From positions 1 to 53,296 of the forward strand of contig JADLFF010000045.1 of NCBI GenBank assembly GCA_020845735.1: a stretch of 53,296 bases of DNA, given 5' to 3'. The first letter of the stretch is position 1. Each line of letters opens with the position of its first letter. Both the position numbers and the translations under genes were made by a program. The notes beneath the pieces were generated by a model. It saw nothing but the letters and a program-made list of their open reading frames with translations, did not search any database and had not been told where the DNA came from. Source of the stretch: Dehalococcoidia bacterium. GTDB lineage: Bacteria > Chloroflexota > Dehalococcoidia > UBA2979. Below, one piece after another: positions 1 to 8,522 of the stretch.

Positions 1-34
1 GGGCCTTTCGCGCCTCGCGTGCGGCGCACCTACC

Positions 35-928
35 ATGCCAGCTATGGGGCGAGACGAGCGACATCCGACCTCGGGGACGGCCCGGCTGCTGATCCAGTGC
101 GCGGACCGCCCCGGGATCGTCGCCGCCGTGTCGCAGTTCCTCTTTGAGCACCGCGCGAACATCGTCCACGCCGACCAGCACTCGACGGATGCGATGGGCG
201 GCCGGTTCTTCATGCGCATGGAGTACGCGATCGAGGGGATGACGGAGTCTGCCGAGGCGATCGAGGCGAAGTTCGGCGCGGATGTCGCGCCCCGCTTCGA
301 GATGGAGTGGCGTTTCACCTACAGCGAACGCCCGCAACGTGTCGCCCTCATGGTGTCGCGGTACGACCACTGCCTGATGGAGATCCTCTGGCGGTGGCAG
401 CGCGGGGAGCTGCCGATCGAGGTGCCGGTCGTGATCTCGAACCACGACCGCCTGCGCCGGCAGGTCGAGGGGTTCGGGCTTCCCTTTGTGCATGTCCCGG
501 TGACGGCGGCCACGAAGCAGGCCGACGAGGAGCGTGCGCTGCGCTGCCTCGACGACGCCCGCGTGGACCTCGTGGTGCTGGCGCGCTACATGCAGGTGCT
601 GAGCCCGCACTTCATCAACCGCTACCGCGAGCGGATCATCAACATCCATCACTCGTTCCTCCCGGCGTTCGCCGGGGCCGATCCGTACGGGCGCGCGTTT
701 GATCGAGGCGTGAAGCTCATCGGTGCCACCGCGCACTACGCGACCGAAGAGCTCGATGAGGGGCCCATCATCGAGCAGGACGTGGTGAAGATCTCGCATC
801 GGGACACGCGCGATGACCTCGTACGGCTGGGCCGCGAGGTGGAGCGCGGCGTGCTCGCGCGAGCGCTCCAGTGGCACGCCGAGGATCGTGTGTTCGTCCA
901 CGCGAACAAGACGGTGGTCTTCCGCTAG
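35..928 (+). CDS. purU: Formyltetrahydrofolate deformylase (PurU)
   Basis: PurU hydrolyses 10-formyltetrahydrofolate to tetrahydrofolate and formate, balancing the one-carbon pool and feeding formate to purine synthesis. The 297-aa protein has the usual two-part layout. An N-terminal ACT domain (about residues 16-95, with the CADRPGIVAAVSQFL segment) is followed by a formyltransferase-fold domain. The catalytic signature NIHHSFLPAF lies at residues 203-212 and the GATAHYAT...DEGPI segment carries the conserved Asp at residue 241. Length is normal for the family. The start could also be the ATG three codons downstream; neither has a strong ribosome binding site. It is the first gene in the window, so its upstream context is unknown. 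Confidence 0.95.
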   Translation: MPAMGRDERHPTSGTARLLIQCADRPGIVAAVSQFLFEHRANIVHADQHSTDAMGGRFFMRMEYAIEGMTESAEAIEAKFGADVAPRFEMEWRFTYSERPQRVALMVSRYDHCLMEILWRWQRGELPIEVPVVISNHDRLRRQVEGFGLPFVHVPVTAATKQADEERALRCLDDARVDLVVLARYMQVLSPHFINRYRERIINIHHSFLPAFAGADPYGRAFDRGVKLIGATAHYATEELDEGPIIEQDVVKISHRDTRDDLVRLGREVERGVLARALQWHAEDRVFVHANKTVVFR

Positions 929-1070
929 GCGCGTGCGCATCGGACAGTGGGGACGCCGCGGACGCCGAGGGCAGAGGCGCCGCGCGGGGTGGTACTCTCC
1001 GGCGCGCCACGCCACCGGGGGCGTCGCCCATGCGCCTTCCTCGTGACGTCCGGCCGGAGGAGGCCCAGGG

Positions 1071-1823
1071 ATGCGTATCGCACGAGTGCGCCACGAGCGC
1101 CGGACGTCCACGGCAATCATCGAAGGCGACGTGGTGCACCTGGTCAGCGGTGGGCCCTTTGGCTCGCTCACGCGGACCGGCGTGACCGTGCCGCTCAGCG
1201 ACGTGCAGCTGCTCGTGCCGGTCCAGCCGTCCAAGATCGTGGCGATGGCCGTGAACTACCACAGCCACGCCGGGGATCGATCGGTGTCGCCGAAGCCGGA
1301 GGCCTTCCTCAAGGCGCCCTCGTCGCTGATCGGGCCTGGCGAGGCCATCGTGATCCCGGCGGGCGCCGAGAACGTGCACGCCGAGGCGGAGGTGGTGGTC
1401 GTCATCGGGCGCCGCGCGCGAGGGGTACGCGCCGCCGAGGCCGATCGCTACATCTTCGGCTACACCGCCGGCAACGACGTGTCGGCGCGCGACTGGCAAC
1501 GACTCGACACGCAGTGGTGGCGCGCGAAGTCGGCGGACACCTTTACGGCGGTCGGGCCGTGGATCGAGACAGACCTCACCCCCGACCGCATCCCGGTCGA
1601 AGGGCGCATCAGCGGACGGCGCATCCAGCGAGGCGATACCAGCCAGCTCGTGCACTCCATCCGCGCGTGCATCGAGGCGGTGTCGGCGGTGATGACCCTC
1701 GAGCGTGGGGACCTGCTGTTCACCGGCACGCCCGAGACCACCGCGGCCATGGCGCCCGGCGATGTCGCCGAGGTGGAGGTCGAGGGCATCGGGATCCTGC
1801 GCAACCCCGTCGTGGCGGGCTAG
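1071..1823 (+). CDS. Fumarylacetoacetate hydrolase-fold enzyme
   Basis: A 250-aa member of the FAH superfamily, metal-dependent enzymes acting on beta-diketo or 2-hydroxy-dienoate substrates (hydratase, decarboxylase, isomerase or acylpyruvase). Visible family marks are KPEAFLKAPSSL, the acidic metal-binding stretch HAEAEVVVVIG, and YTAGNDVSARDWQ near the middle. The C-terminal LLFTGTPE segment matches the usual TGTPxG motif, though here a Glu replaces the Gly. A GGAGGAGG ribosome binding site about 8 bases upstream fixes the ATG start. The exact substrate cannot be read from sequence, and the neighbours give no pathway. It ends 4 bases from the convergent minus-strand Cys-rich gene. Confidence 0.85.
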   Translation: MRIARVRHERRTSTAIIEGDVVHLVSGGPFGSLTRTGVTVPLSDVQLLVPVQPSKIVAMAVNYHSHAGDRSVSPKPEAFLKAPSSLIGPGEAIVIPAGAENVHAEAEVVVVIGRRARGVRAAEADRYIFGYTAGNDVSARDWQRLDTQWWRAKSADTFTAVGPWIETDLTPDRIPVEGRISGRRIQRGDTSQLVHSIRACIEAVSAVMTLERGDLLFTGTPETTAAMAPGDVAEVEVEGIGILRNPVVAG

Positions 1824-1827
1824 CGCG

Positions 1828-2256
1828 CTACTCCCACACCTTGCGCCGCTCGAGGCAGTGGGCGCAGACCAGGCGGCGGACCTTCTGAGGAGGCTGCACG
1901 CGCGTGTCCTTCACGTCGTGCTCCCGCACGTGGGTGTCGCAGAAGAGCAGGCGACACTGCGAGCACGCGAAGCGCATGCGTTCACTGCAATCCATCTCGG
2001 CGCACATCGAAACCTGGTTGGAGATCGCGACGTGGCTGCGCCACGCCGTGTGAATCTGCAGGTCGTGCTGCTTGGCCGCGCACGCGCGCCGGTGGCAGAC
2101 GTCCTGGAAGTCCGGGCCGCGGTCCCCGTGCGAGGCGCAGAACGGCTCGCCGCAGTAGACGCAGGACGCCACCACATCGCGCCCGCAGGCGCGACGCCAC
2201 ATCCCCGTCGAGTAGGTGCAGGTCACCTCGGATGGGCCCCGGCTGTCATACCCCAT
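1828..2256 (-). CDS. Small Cys/His-rich putative zinc-binding protein
   Basis: A 142-aa protein of unrecognised family, very rich in Cys and His. It shows at least two treble-clef or B-box/AN1-like clusters: CVYCGEPFCASHGDRG in the N-terminal half, and CSQCRLLFCDTHVREH followed by CAHC near the C-terminus. The pattern CxxCxxxFCxxH is repeated, suggesting two structural zinc sites. There is no signal peptide or membrane segment, so it is probably cytoplasmic. A role in protein or nucleic-acid binding is inference from the fold type only. It runs downstream of the beta-propeller gene on the same strand and converges with the FAH-fold gene. Confidence 0.7.
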   Translation of the reverse strand: MGYDSRGPSEVTCTYSTGMWRRACGRDVVASCVYCGEPFCASHGDRGPDFQDVCHRRACAAKQHDLQIHTAWRSHVAISNQVSMCAEMDCSERMRFACSQCRLLFCDTHVREHDVKDTRVQPPQKVRRLVCAHCLERRKVWE

Positions 2257-2292
2257 TCTCCCACAGCACCGCAGGCTGCAGCGACCAGCGAC

Positions 2293-3279
2293 CTACCGAT
2301 GGGCCGGAAGGGCCGGGAGGTACAGGAGGGCACCCGGCGTGGCACCGCCATCGAGGTGAGCCACGACGCGTGACGTGCGGACATCGATGACGGACACCGG
2401 CCCGCCTGCGATGTCCGAGGCGAACAGCGTGGCGCCGTCGTTGGCGAACGCGAGCCCGTCGGGCACCCCGCCGATCTCGATGCGGTCGACGCGGCCCTCG
2501 GGACCGACGAGCGCGACCTCGCCGGACGCGGAGAGCGCCACCGCGAGGTCGGCGTCGTGCGGCGCGAACGCGACGCGGACCGGGCGCGCGCCCAGTGGCA
2601 CGTCCTGGCCTTCGCCGGACGCCACCTCGAGGATGCGCACGAGCCCGTCTCGCGCGCCCGCGATCGCGACCCGCGAGCCATCCGCGCTCACCGCGAGGCT
2701 CTCGGTCACCGCCGGTTGCCAGGCGACGCGCCCAAGGCCGAGCCGGAACTCGGCTGACGAAGCATCCGCAACGAGCAGGTCACGACCGCTCATCGCCAGC
2801 TGGTGCGGCAGTGCGCCGGTGGGCAGCGCCTCAAGTTCCCGCCACGAGCCGAGCTCGAAGCGGCGGATCGCGCTCGCCGCGCGGTCGGTGACCAGGAGCG
2901 CGTTCCCATCGAGGAGCAGGCCGTGCGGGAGACCGCCGGTGTCGAGGTAGTCGACGGCCAGTGTCTCGAGGTCGACCAGCGCGAGCGTGCCCGCCTGCTC
3001 GAGGGAGACGGCCACGCGGCCATCGGGCAGGGGGAGTAGCTCGTGGGGCCCACCTGGGAGGGCGATCCGGCGGACTGTGCTCGTGGCGAGGTCGTGGACG
3101 AGCAACCCGTGACCGCGGAGGTCGGCGACCACCAGTGTGCCGCTCAGCGCGGAAGGTTGAGGTCCGCGCGGCCCTCGATCCCGCGAGCCCAGCAGCGACG
3201 CCGCCACCAGCGCGACCGCCACGAGGGCGAGCGTGATGTCGAAGCCATGCGTCCGGGGGCGTCGAGCGGGCTGGTGCAT
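2293..3279 (-). CDS. Membrane-anchored beta-propeller (YncE/WD-like) protein
   Basis: This protein has an N-terminal hydrophobic segment (about residues 14-31, signal anchor) followed by repeated blades of the YncE/NHL type. Examples are LVVADLRGHGLLVHDLAT, GGLPHGLLLDGNALLVTDR, LPHQLAMSGRDLLVADA, PVRVAFAPHDADLAVALS and VPDGLAFANDGATLFASD. Six or seven blades are likely. Such proteins bind or display ligands extracytoplasmically; no catalytic motif is seen. I use the ATG at 3279. A GTG at 3324 also opens the frame directly after the flgE stop, but those codons would lie inside a perfect 12-bp hairpin. Function in motility is not implied beyond position downstream of flgE. Confidence 0.65.
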   Translation of the reverse strand: MHQPARRPRTHGFDITLALVAVALVAASLLGSRDRGPRGPQPSALSGTLVVADLRGHGLLVHDLATSTVRRIALPGGPHELLPLPDGRVAVSLEQAGTLALVDLETLAVDYLDTGGLPHGLLLDGNALLVTDRAASAIRRFELGSWRELEALPTGALPHQLAMSGRDLLVADASSAEFRLGLGRVAWQPAVTESLAVSADGSRVAIAGARDGLVRILEVASGEGQDVPLGARPVRVAFAPHDADLAVALSASGEVALVGPEGRVDRIEIGGVPDGLAFANDGATLFASDIAGGPVSVIDVRTSRVVAHLDGGATPGALLYLPALPAHR

Positions 3280-3288
3280 CAGCGTGTG

Positions 3289-3317
3289 CGAGGGGGAGGC
3301 GCGCGGCCTCCCCCTCG
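3289..3317 (-). terminator. Hairpin after flgE
   Basis: A perfect 12-bp inverted repeat (arms 3289-3300 and 3306-3317, 5-base loop) begins 7 bases after the flgE stop codon on the minus strand. It has no T-tract, so it may be a rho-assisted terminator or an mRNA-stabilising 3' hairpin closing the fliF-to-flgE operon. Its place argues against translation starting at 3324 for the next gene. Confidence 0.6.
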
Positions 3318-3324
3318 AGCTCAC

Positions 3325-4578
3325 TTAGCGCTTCAGGTTCACGAGATCCTGGAGCATCTCGTCTGCGGTGGAGATGATGCGGCTCGAGGCCTGGAAGCCG
3401 CGCTGCGCGACCACCACATTGGTGAACTCGCGTGCGAGGTCCGTGTTCGAGCTCTCCAGCATGCCCGACGCCACCTGGCCACGGCCACCCGAGGCCGCGT
3501 TCCCAACGACGGGCGGGCCCGAGTTCGCGCTCTCCTGGTACATGTTCGCCTGCACCTTCTCGAGGCCTCCCGGGTTGGTGAAGCTTGCCAGCGCGATCTG
3601 CGCGATGAGGCGGTTCGATCCGTTGGAGAACACCCCGGTGATGTCACCGTTCGCCCCGACCGAGAAGGACGTGAGCGCCCCGGCGGCGTAGCCGTTGTTG
3701 AAGGTCGTCGTGAGGGTGCCCGCCGAGGCGAATTGCGTCACCTGTGAGACGTCCACGTTCGTGGTGACCGGCGAGGCCTGCGAGACGCCGGCGTTGAACG
3801 TCGTGGTGACCACCAGCGGCGCGGGCGGCGCCGGTGCGGTGATGGCACCCGTGGAGTTGAACGTCACCGTTGCGGGCGCGATGACGACCGTGGAGACATC
3901 GCTCGACGAGCTGGCGCCGCTGACCGTCCAGGAGTTGGCCGCGGCGTCCTTCGTGAACGTCAGGTTGATCGGGTGGGCCTTGCCGAGCGAGTCGTACACC
4001 TCGAGGGTTGAGGTCAGCGTGCCGGCGGTCGCCGTCGCACTGTCGAGGTTGCCGGCGACGCGCGCGGTCGTCGAGGGCTGCGCGGCAATCAGGCGCCCGA
4101 ACGGAATCGTGAGCGGGGTGATCGGCTGCGTCGTGTCGATGAGGCCCGTGGCGGGGTCGACGTTCCAGCCCATCACCTTGTAGCCGGTGACCGGGCTGAC
4201 CAGCTCGCCCTGCGTGGAGACATCGAAGGCGCCGTCTCGCGTGTAGAACTGGCGCGATCCGTCGCGGAGGATGAACATGCCCAGGCCCTGGATGGCGAAG
4301 TCCGTCGACTTGTTGGTCGCCTGCATCGCGCCCTGGGTGTGGATCACATCGACGCCGCCCAGCGTCACGCCGAGGCCGATCTGCTGCGGGTTGGTGCCGC
4401 CGCGGCTATCCGTCGCGTAGCTGGCGCCGTTGAGCGTCAGGGAGAGCATGTCCTGGAAGGTCACGCGTGCGGACTTGAAGCCCGCCGTGTTGACGTTGGC
4501 GATGTTGTTCGCCACCACGTCCATGTACGTCATGTGGTTGCGCAGTCCACCAATGGCGGAGTAGAGCGCACGCATCAT
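3325..4578 (-). CDS. flgE: Flagellar hook protein FlgE
   Basis: FlgE polymerises to form the hook, the universal joint outside the cell. The N-terminus carries the rod/hook signature (SAIGGLRNHMTYMDVVANNIANVNTAGFKSAR region), and the C-terminus ends in the matching helix (SNTDLAREFTNVVVAQRGFQASSRIIST). The central part is Thr/Ser/Ala-rich and variable, as expected for exposed D1/D2 domains. At 417 aa the length is typical. Two adjacent ATG codons begin the gene; the first is used here. It is the last flagellar gene of the minus-strand operon, preceded by flgD and the TIGR02530 gene and followed by a strong hairpin. A flgG assignment is less likely because of the length and the operon position after flgD. 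Confidence 0.95.
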   Translation of the reverse strand: MMRALYSAIGGLRNHMTYMDVVANNIANVNTAGFKSARVTFQDMLSLTLNGASYATDSRGGTNPQQIGLGVTLGGVDVIHTQGAMQATNKSTDFAIQGLGMFILRDGSRQFYTRDGAFDVSTQGELVSPVTGYKVMGWNVDPATGLIDTTQPITPLTIPFGRLIAAQPSTTARVAGNLDSATATAGTLTSTLEVYDSLGKAHPINLTFTKDAAANSWTVSGASSSSDVSTVVIAPATVTFNSTGAITAPAPPAPLVVTTTFNAGVSQASPVTTNVDVSQVTQFASAGTLTTTFNNGYAAGALTSFSVGANGDITGVFSNGSNRLIAQIALASFTNPGGLEKVQANMYQESANSGPPVVGNAASGGRGQVASGMLESSNTDLAREFTNVVVAQRGFQASSRIISTADEMLQDLVNLKR

Positions 4579-4629
4579 CGGTCAGGTCCGTTTCCCTCCC
4601 CGAGGGGCCACCTCGGGAGATCCCTGTGC

Positions 4630-4662
4630 ACGACGGCCTCCCGGGGAGGGTCCGGCCGTCGT
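4630..4662 (-). terminator. Inverted repeat upstream of flgE
   Basis: A 9-bp perfect inverted repeat (4630-4638 with 4654-4662, 15-base GC-rich loop) lies in the 141-base gap between the TIGR02530 gene and flgE. It is the only sizeable gap in this operon. It may be an attenuator or an RNA-processing site that sets hook protein output apart from the upstream genes. No T-run follows. Confidence 0.45.
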
Positions 4663-4719
4663 CGTTGGTCAACCTCAAGTCGCCGGCAGGCTACTCGAGG
4701 GGTGGAGTCGCCTCGGTGG

Positions 4720-5100
4720 CTACTCCGCGATCACGACACTGTCGATGTTCGTGAAGACGTGCTCCTTTCGGGACGACTCGTCCATGGCGGTGAGAACGGT
4801 GCGGTGTTGAACGCTCACCACCAGGGCGAGCTCGTCCAGCAGGATGAGTGAGTCGCGCGATCCCTTGGCCTCGGCGCGATCCACGGCCTGTTCCAGCCGA
4901 TCGAGGCGGGGTGCGTCCATCTGGAGGCCCCGCTGCTCGATCCGCTTGAGGGCATGATTCGAGAACTCGAGCTCGCTGTGCTCGAGGGCCGCGAGGAAGT
5001 CATCGGCGGCTGCCCCCTGCGTGCGCGCGGCGTTCGTCCGCGGGCCAGCAGGCGCGGCTCCGACGCCTCCGAGCGATGGGTTCACCGCGTCGACCATCAC
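4720..5100 (-). CDS. Flagellar operon protein, TIGR02530 family
   Basis: A 126-aa protein whose C-terminal two thirds match the family usually found between flgD and flgE in Gram-positive-type flagellar operons. The clear marks are EFSNHALKRIEQRGL, LDRLEQAVDRAEAKGSRDSL, ILLDELALVVSV and VFTNIDSVVI. Its molecular role is poorly defined; position suggests a function in hook assembly or hook-length control. The first 30 residues are Ala/Gly/Pro-rich and probably disordered. It overlaps the end of flgD by 4 bases (ATGA), showing translational coupling. Confidence 0.9.
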   Translation of the reverse strand: MMVDAVNPSLGGVGAAPAGPRTNAARTQGAAADDFLAALEHSELEFSNHALKRIEQRGLQMDAPRLDRLEQAVDRAEAKGSRDSLILLDELALVVSVQHRTVLTAMDESSRKEHVFTNIDSVVIAE

Positions 5101-5537
5101 GAGACCGCCGTGATCGCAGACGCCGGCACGATCTGGTCGCCGAGGTGGACCATCGCGCCGGTGCTCCCGAATGTGACCTTCGTGACGACCCCCGTGATCT
5201 CCTGAGGTGCGCGCGGCATCCCCGTGACGGGGTCGGGGTCCTGCTCGCGCGTCGCGAGGACGGTCTTGCCGACGAGGGTGCTCGCGTTGGCGATCTCGCT
5301 CACCTCGGCGAGGGACGTCAACGCCTTCGACATGGACTGCATCGCGTCGAGCGACTGGAACTGCAGCATCTGCGTGAAGAACTGGTTGTTGTCCTGGGGC
5401 TCCAGCGGGTTCTGCGACCGCAGCTGCTCCATCATCACCTTGATGAAGTCCTGCTCGTTGAGGTCGCGGGACTGCACCTGCCCGGCGCTGGGCACCAGGT
5501 CACCGGCCGTGCGTCCGTAGTTCCCTGAGACTTGCAT
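5097..5537 (-). CDS. flgD: Flagellar hook capping protein FlgD
   Basis: FlgD caps the growing hook and directs FlgE insertion. The diagnostic N-terminal segment LNEQDFIKVMMEQLRSQNPLEPQDNNQF and the downstream FTQMLQFQSLDAMQSM are present. The protein is short (146 aa) and resembles Gram-positive FlgD forms in which the C-terminal FnIII/tudor part is reduced; the segment STLVGKTVLA begins the remaining tudor-like strand region. It sits between fliK and the TIGR02530 gene, matching the hook-gene order. Confidence 0.93.
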   Translation of the reverse strand: MQVSGNYGRTAGDLVPSAGQVQSRDLNEQDFIKVMMEQLRSQNPLEPQDNNQFFTQMLQFQSLDAMQSMSKALTSLAEVSEIANASTLVGKTVLATREQDPDPVTGMPRAPQEITGVVTKVTFGSTGAMVHLGDQIVPASAITAVS

Positions 5538-5546
5538 GTCGACCTC

Positions 5547-7259
5547 CTACGCCACCATGTCGAGCAGGCCGTTGCGAGGCCTGTTCGTTCGCGGTGCTGT
5601 CGATTCCTGTGCGATGCGCGCGGCCTCGGACCACTCCGGACGTTCCCACTGGCGACGGCTGCCCGAGGTGTCCGCGCCCGCCTGGCGGGCGTCGCTCCCG
5701 AGGCTGAACGCGGTCGATCCGGCCGGCGGTGCCTGTCGCACCTCGGCCTGGTCGACGCGAACCGACCGTGCCTCGAGGCCGGACACGAGCGCCGGCAGCT
5801 GCTGCTTGATGAGGTCCGCCGCATCCGCCGTCGCGGTAACGAGCTCGACGCGCAGGCCCTGCTCGTGCCGCTCCACGCGCACCTCGAGGTGCCCGAGCTC
5901 CGGCGGATTGAGCACCAGCCTTACCGTCGAGTCGGTGCGCGCAGCAGCAAGCACCGAATCGGCAAGCCGCGCCTGCAACGCCGCGCGGTCCGTCGAGTCG
6001 ACTGCCGGGGCTGCTGCGGAGTTTGCGGCGACCGGTGGGTCGGTGCGCTGGACGCTGCCGAGGGCTGCCGGATCATTCACCAGCGCGGCGTCGCTCGACG
6101 CTGCCTCGGTGGTTCCGGCTGGCGATGCGGCGGTATCGAGTGGCGAGACGACCGTTGCCCGCGTCGTGTCCTCCTCGAGGACGGGCGCCGCCTCGAGGGC
6201 GACCGCCACCGGTGTGGAGACCGGCGCGTCGTTCGTGGCAGGTGCAGGCGCCTCCGGAGCCGAGTCCGGTGGCGGCGCTGGTGCGTCGGCCTGCGCGCGG
6301 TCTGCGACCGGCGAGGCGAGTGCGCGACCCATCGTCGCGATGCCCGGCGCGTCGGTCGTCCCGGTTGCAACGCTGTTCGAGGCGTCACGTGGCTGTGCCG
6401 AGGCAGCAGCCGGCGGTGTGCTCGTCGACACGTCACCGGCCTCGGCCGATGGAGAGTCCGACGGAAGGCCCGCTGGCATGAGCGTGTTCGTGCCGCCCTC
6501 GATGAGCGCCGCGCCGGAGGTGGCGTCCCGGCCCGCAGTCGCGTCCGAGGCCGCCTCGGGCACCGGTGCTGCGGACGCGTTCTCCGAGGCGGTGCCGGTG
6601 GCGCCCGTCGCCGACGGCTCGACTCGTGTCGCTGCGGACTCGGCCGCGCGAGCGGCAACGGCAGGGGCGAGGCCAGCGCCGAAGCCAGTGACGTTGACGG
6701 CGCTCGCACGGGCATCGGCGGCAGGGAGCGCCTCGCGAGGCGCGCTGCTCCACTCCGACGTCGCCACCTCGGCCGCCGAGGCGCTGATGGCGATCACCGG
6801 TGGTGCCGCGCTCGAAACGGCGAGGGGAGTGACGGGCGGCGGTACGTGCGGCGGAGCCAGCGCAACGCTGGCAGCCAGCGCGGCCGCGAGCAGCTCCTCG
6901 GTGGAATGGTCCTCCTCGGACACCGTGGCCTCCGACGTGCGGTCCGGCCGGGGTGTGCCCTCGGGCATCGAGGCGTTCGCTCCCGGAGGTACAGGCTTCG
7001 GAAGAGTCAGCAGCTCGACGAGCGCGGATGTGCTCGGCGAGGTGGACGCCACCTCGATCTGCGGCGACGGCAATGCCTGCCCGTCGAGGGCGCCGCCCAT
7101 CAGCGGAACGCCGTAGCCCGGTGGCGCGATCGCGGCGGGTGCCTCCGTGGCCGCAGCGAGGAGTGTCGCGAAGTCGACCTGAGGTGTGCCGCCTTGCGCG
7201 GCCGGCACGCCCCCCGGTGGCCCGAGGCCCGCCATCGCGAGTCCTTCAATCGTCAGCAC
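5547..7259 (-). CDS. fliK: Flagellar hook-length control protein FliK
   Basis: FliK is the secreted molecular ruler that measures the hook and flips FlhB export specificity. The 570-aa protein has a long Ala/Pro/Ser/Thr-rich, low-complexity N-terminal and central part. It ends in the conserved FliK C-terminal domain, with LVLNPPELGHLEVRV at about residues 448-462 and the following VTATADAADLIKQQLPALVSGL segment. It starts with GTG, supported by GGAGGGG 7 bases upstream. The large size is within the variable range of FliK. Its place between fliE and flgD fits the hook-basal-body operon. The antisense strand of this low-complexity gene is open for 674 codons but is a GC artefact. Confidence 0.9.
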   Translation of the reverse strand: MLTIEGLAMAGLGPPGGVPAAQGGTPQVDFATLLAAATEAPAAIAPPGYGVPLMGGALDGQALPSPQIEVASTSPSTSALVELLTLPKPVPPGANASMPEGTPRPDRTSEATVSEEDHSTEELLAAALAASVALAPPHVPPPVTPLAVSSAAPPVIAISASAAEVATSEWSSAPREALPAADARASAVNVTGFGAGLAPAVAARAAESAATRVEPSATGATGTASENASAAPVPEAASDATAGRDATSGAALIEGGTNTLMPAGLPSDSPSAEAGDVSTSTPPAAASAQPRDASNSVATGTTDAPGIATMGRALASPVADRAQADAPAPPPDSAPEAPAPATNDAPVSTPVAVALEAAPVLEEDTTRATVVSPLDTAASPAGTTEAASSDAALVNDPAALGSVQRTDPPVAANSAAAPAVDSTDRAALQARLADSVLAAARTDSTVRLVLNPPELGHLEVRVERHEQGLRVELVTATADAADLIKQQLPALVSGLEARSVRVDQAEVRQAPPAGSTAFSLGSDARQAGADTSGSRRQWERPEWSEAARIAQESTAPRTNRPRNGLLDMVA

Positions 7260-7286
7260 TGCATCACCCCTCCGTTTCCCGAGTCG

Positions 7287-7598
7287 CTAGACCGCCATCC
7301 TGAAGAGCTCGTTCCACCCATCGACCAGGTGGTTGCGGATCTGGACGGCCAGCTCGAACGACATGGACTCCATCTCGACCGCCATGACGACATCGTGGAG
7401 GTCCCGCTCGTCTCCGGTCGCGAGGTCCTCGACGCCGCGATCCGCCTGGTTCGTTGCGGAGCCCAGGCTTTCGAGGAGCGTCGCGAACGAGGGTCCAGCG
7501 TGGCTGTCCTGCTGCTGCCCGACAATCGGGAGATCCGCGACCTGCCGAACCCCTAGGGGACGATCCGCGGAGCCCTGTGGTGCGATGTGCATCGACAT
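7287..7598 (-). CDS. fliE: Flagellar hook-basal body protein FliE
   Basis: FliE joins the MS ring to the proximal rod and is among the first proteins exported. The 103-aa sequence shows the typical features: FATLLESLGSATNQADRG, DLHDVVMAVEMESMSFELAVQIRNHLVDGWNELFRM. This C-terminal helix is diagnostic. It follows flgB and flgC closely, as in most flagellar operons, although here the trio comes after fliJ rather than before fliF. Confidence 0.93.
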   Translation of the reverse strand: MSMHIAPQGSADRPLGVRQVADLPIVGQQQDSHAGPSFATLLESLGSATNQADRGVEDLATGDERDLHDVVMAVEMESMSFELAVQIRNHLVDGWNELFRMAV

Positions 7599-7615
7599 GT
7601 GCGCCTGCCTTCCCG

Positions 7616-8062
7616 CTACCCGCGACCGATGCGAAGCGCGCTCAGTGCGAGCGCCTTCGTCGCGTTGAGGACCGTGACGGATGCCTCGTAGGCGCGGTTG
7701 GCGCCGATGAGGTCCGTCATCTCCGTCACGACATCGATGTTTGGGAGCAGCACGTAGCCGTCGGGGCCAGCGTCCGGATGCGAGGGGTCATGCACACGCC
7801 GCGGCGGCGTGGCGTCCTCGGCGATGCTGGCCACCTCGACGCCGCCCTTGCCCTGGCCGGCGCCCCCTGCGTGTCCGAGGAAGTCGCGGAACGCCACCTC
7901 GCGGCCCTGCTCCCGGAAGACCGCCGCCTGGCGGCGGTACGGTCCGCCTTCGGCCGTCCGAGTCGTGTTCATGTTGGCCACGTTGTTGGCGATCAGGTCC
8001 ATGCGGACGCGCTGCGCCATCAGCGCGCTCGTCGAGGTGCGCAGGCTCTGCATCAGTCCCAT
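7616..8062 (-). CDS. flgC: Flagellar basal-body rod protein FlgC
   Basis: FlgC is a proximal-rod subunit exported by the flagellar type III apparatus. The 148-aa protein has the N-terminal rod motif (LRTSTSALMAQRVRMDLIANN plus VANMNTTRT) and the C-terminal counterpart (VTEMTDLIGANRAYEASVTV). Length matches the family. It lies between flgB and fliE with short gaps. Confidence 0.95.
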   Translation of the reverse strand: MGLMQSLRTSTSALMAQRVRMDLIANNVANMNTTRTAEGGPYRRQAAVFREQGREVAFRDFLGHAGGAGQGKGGVEVASIAEDATPPRRVHDPSHPDAGPDGYVLLPNIDVVTEMTDLIGANRAYEASVTVLNATKALALSALRIGRG

Positions 8063-8084
8063 GTGGGTCTCCCTCGCTCGTCGC

Positions 8085-8522
8085 CTAGCGGCCGCCGCGG
8101 ATGATGTTCCGCAGCGTGCCGAGGCGACCGTTGATCGACTGTGTCAGCGCCTGGTAGCGGAGCTGCGTGTCTGCGAGCAGCGCCATCTCCTCGTCGATGC
8201 TGACGCGGTTGTCGTCGTTCCTCGAGGCGATGACGTCGCGGGTTTCGGCACCACCCATGTCGCGTCCGGAGGCCGAGGCGCTGGGGACGTGGTCCGCGTC
8301 GGTCACCCGCAGTCGTTGCTCGCCGTGTGCCGCGGCAATGCGGTCCTTGAGCGCGCTCTCGAACGTCACGGACTTGCGTCGATAGCCGACCGTGTCGACG
8401 TTCGCGATGTTCGAGGCGACCGCTTCCTGGCGGCGGGTGAGGCCGTCGAGGGCGGCACGGGCCGCCGCCAGCGGCGCAGACTCGAGCAGCGAGCGCATCG
8501 GGGTGAGCTTGTTCGCGGTCAT
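8085..8522 (-). CDS. flgB: Flagellar basal-body rod protein FlgB
   Basis: FlgB is the most membrane-proximal rod subunit. The 145-aa protein has the LTRRQEAVASNIANVDTVGYRR rod signature and the C-terminal ALLADTQLRYQALTQSING segment. The central DNRVSIDEEMA segment is typical of FlgB. Its start codon overlaps the fliJ stop by 4 bases, so flgB is translationally coupled to fliJ. This is an unusual junction, since flgB normally leads the operon ahead of fliF. Confidence 0.94.
   Translation of the reverse strand: MTANKLTPMRSLLESAPLAAARAALDGLTRRQEAVASNIANVDTVGYRRKSVTFESALKDRIAAAHGEQRLRVTDADHVPSASASGRDMGGAETRDVIASRNDDNRVSIDEEMALLADTQLRYQALTQSINGRLGTLRNIIRGGR

Noticed and set aside
3280-3324. GTG start at 3324 for the beta-propeller protein
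   Set aside because: It would place the start inside the hairpin after flgE and has no ribosome binding site.
5532-7556. 674-aa plus-strand ORF
   Set aside because: Antisense to fliK, Arg-rich, no domain. GC-rich low-complexity coding leaves the opposite strand open.
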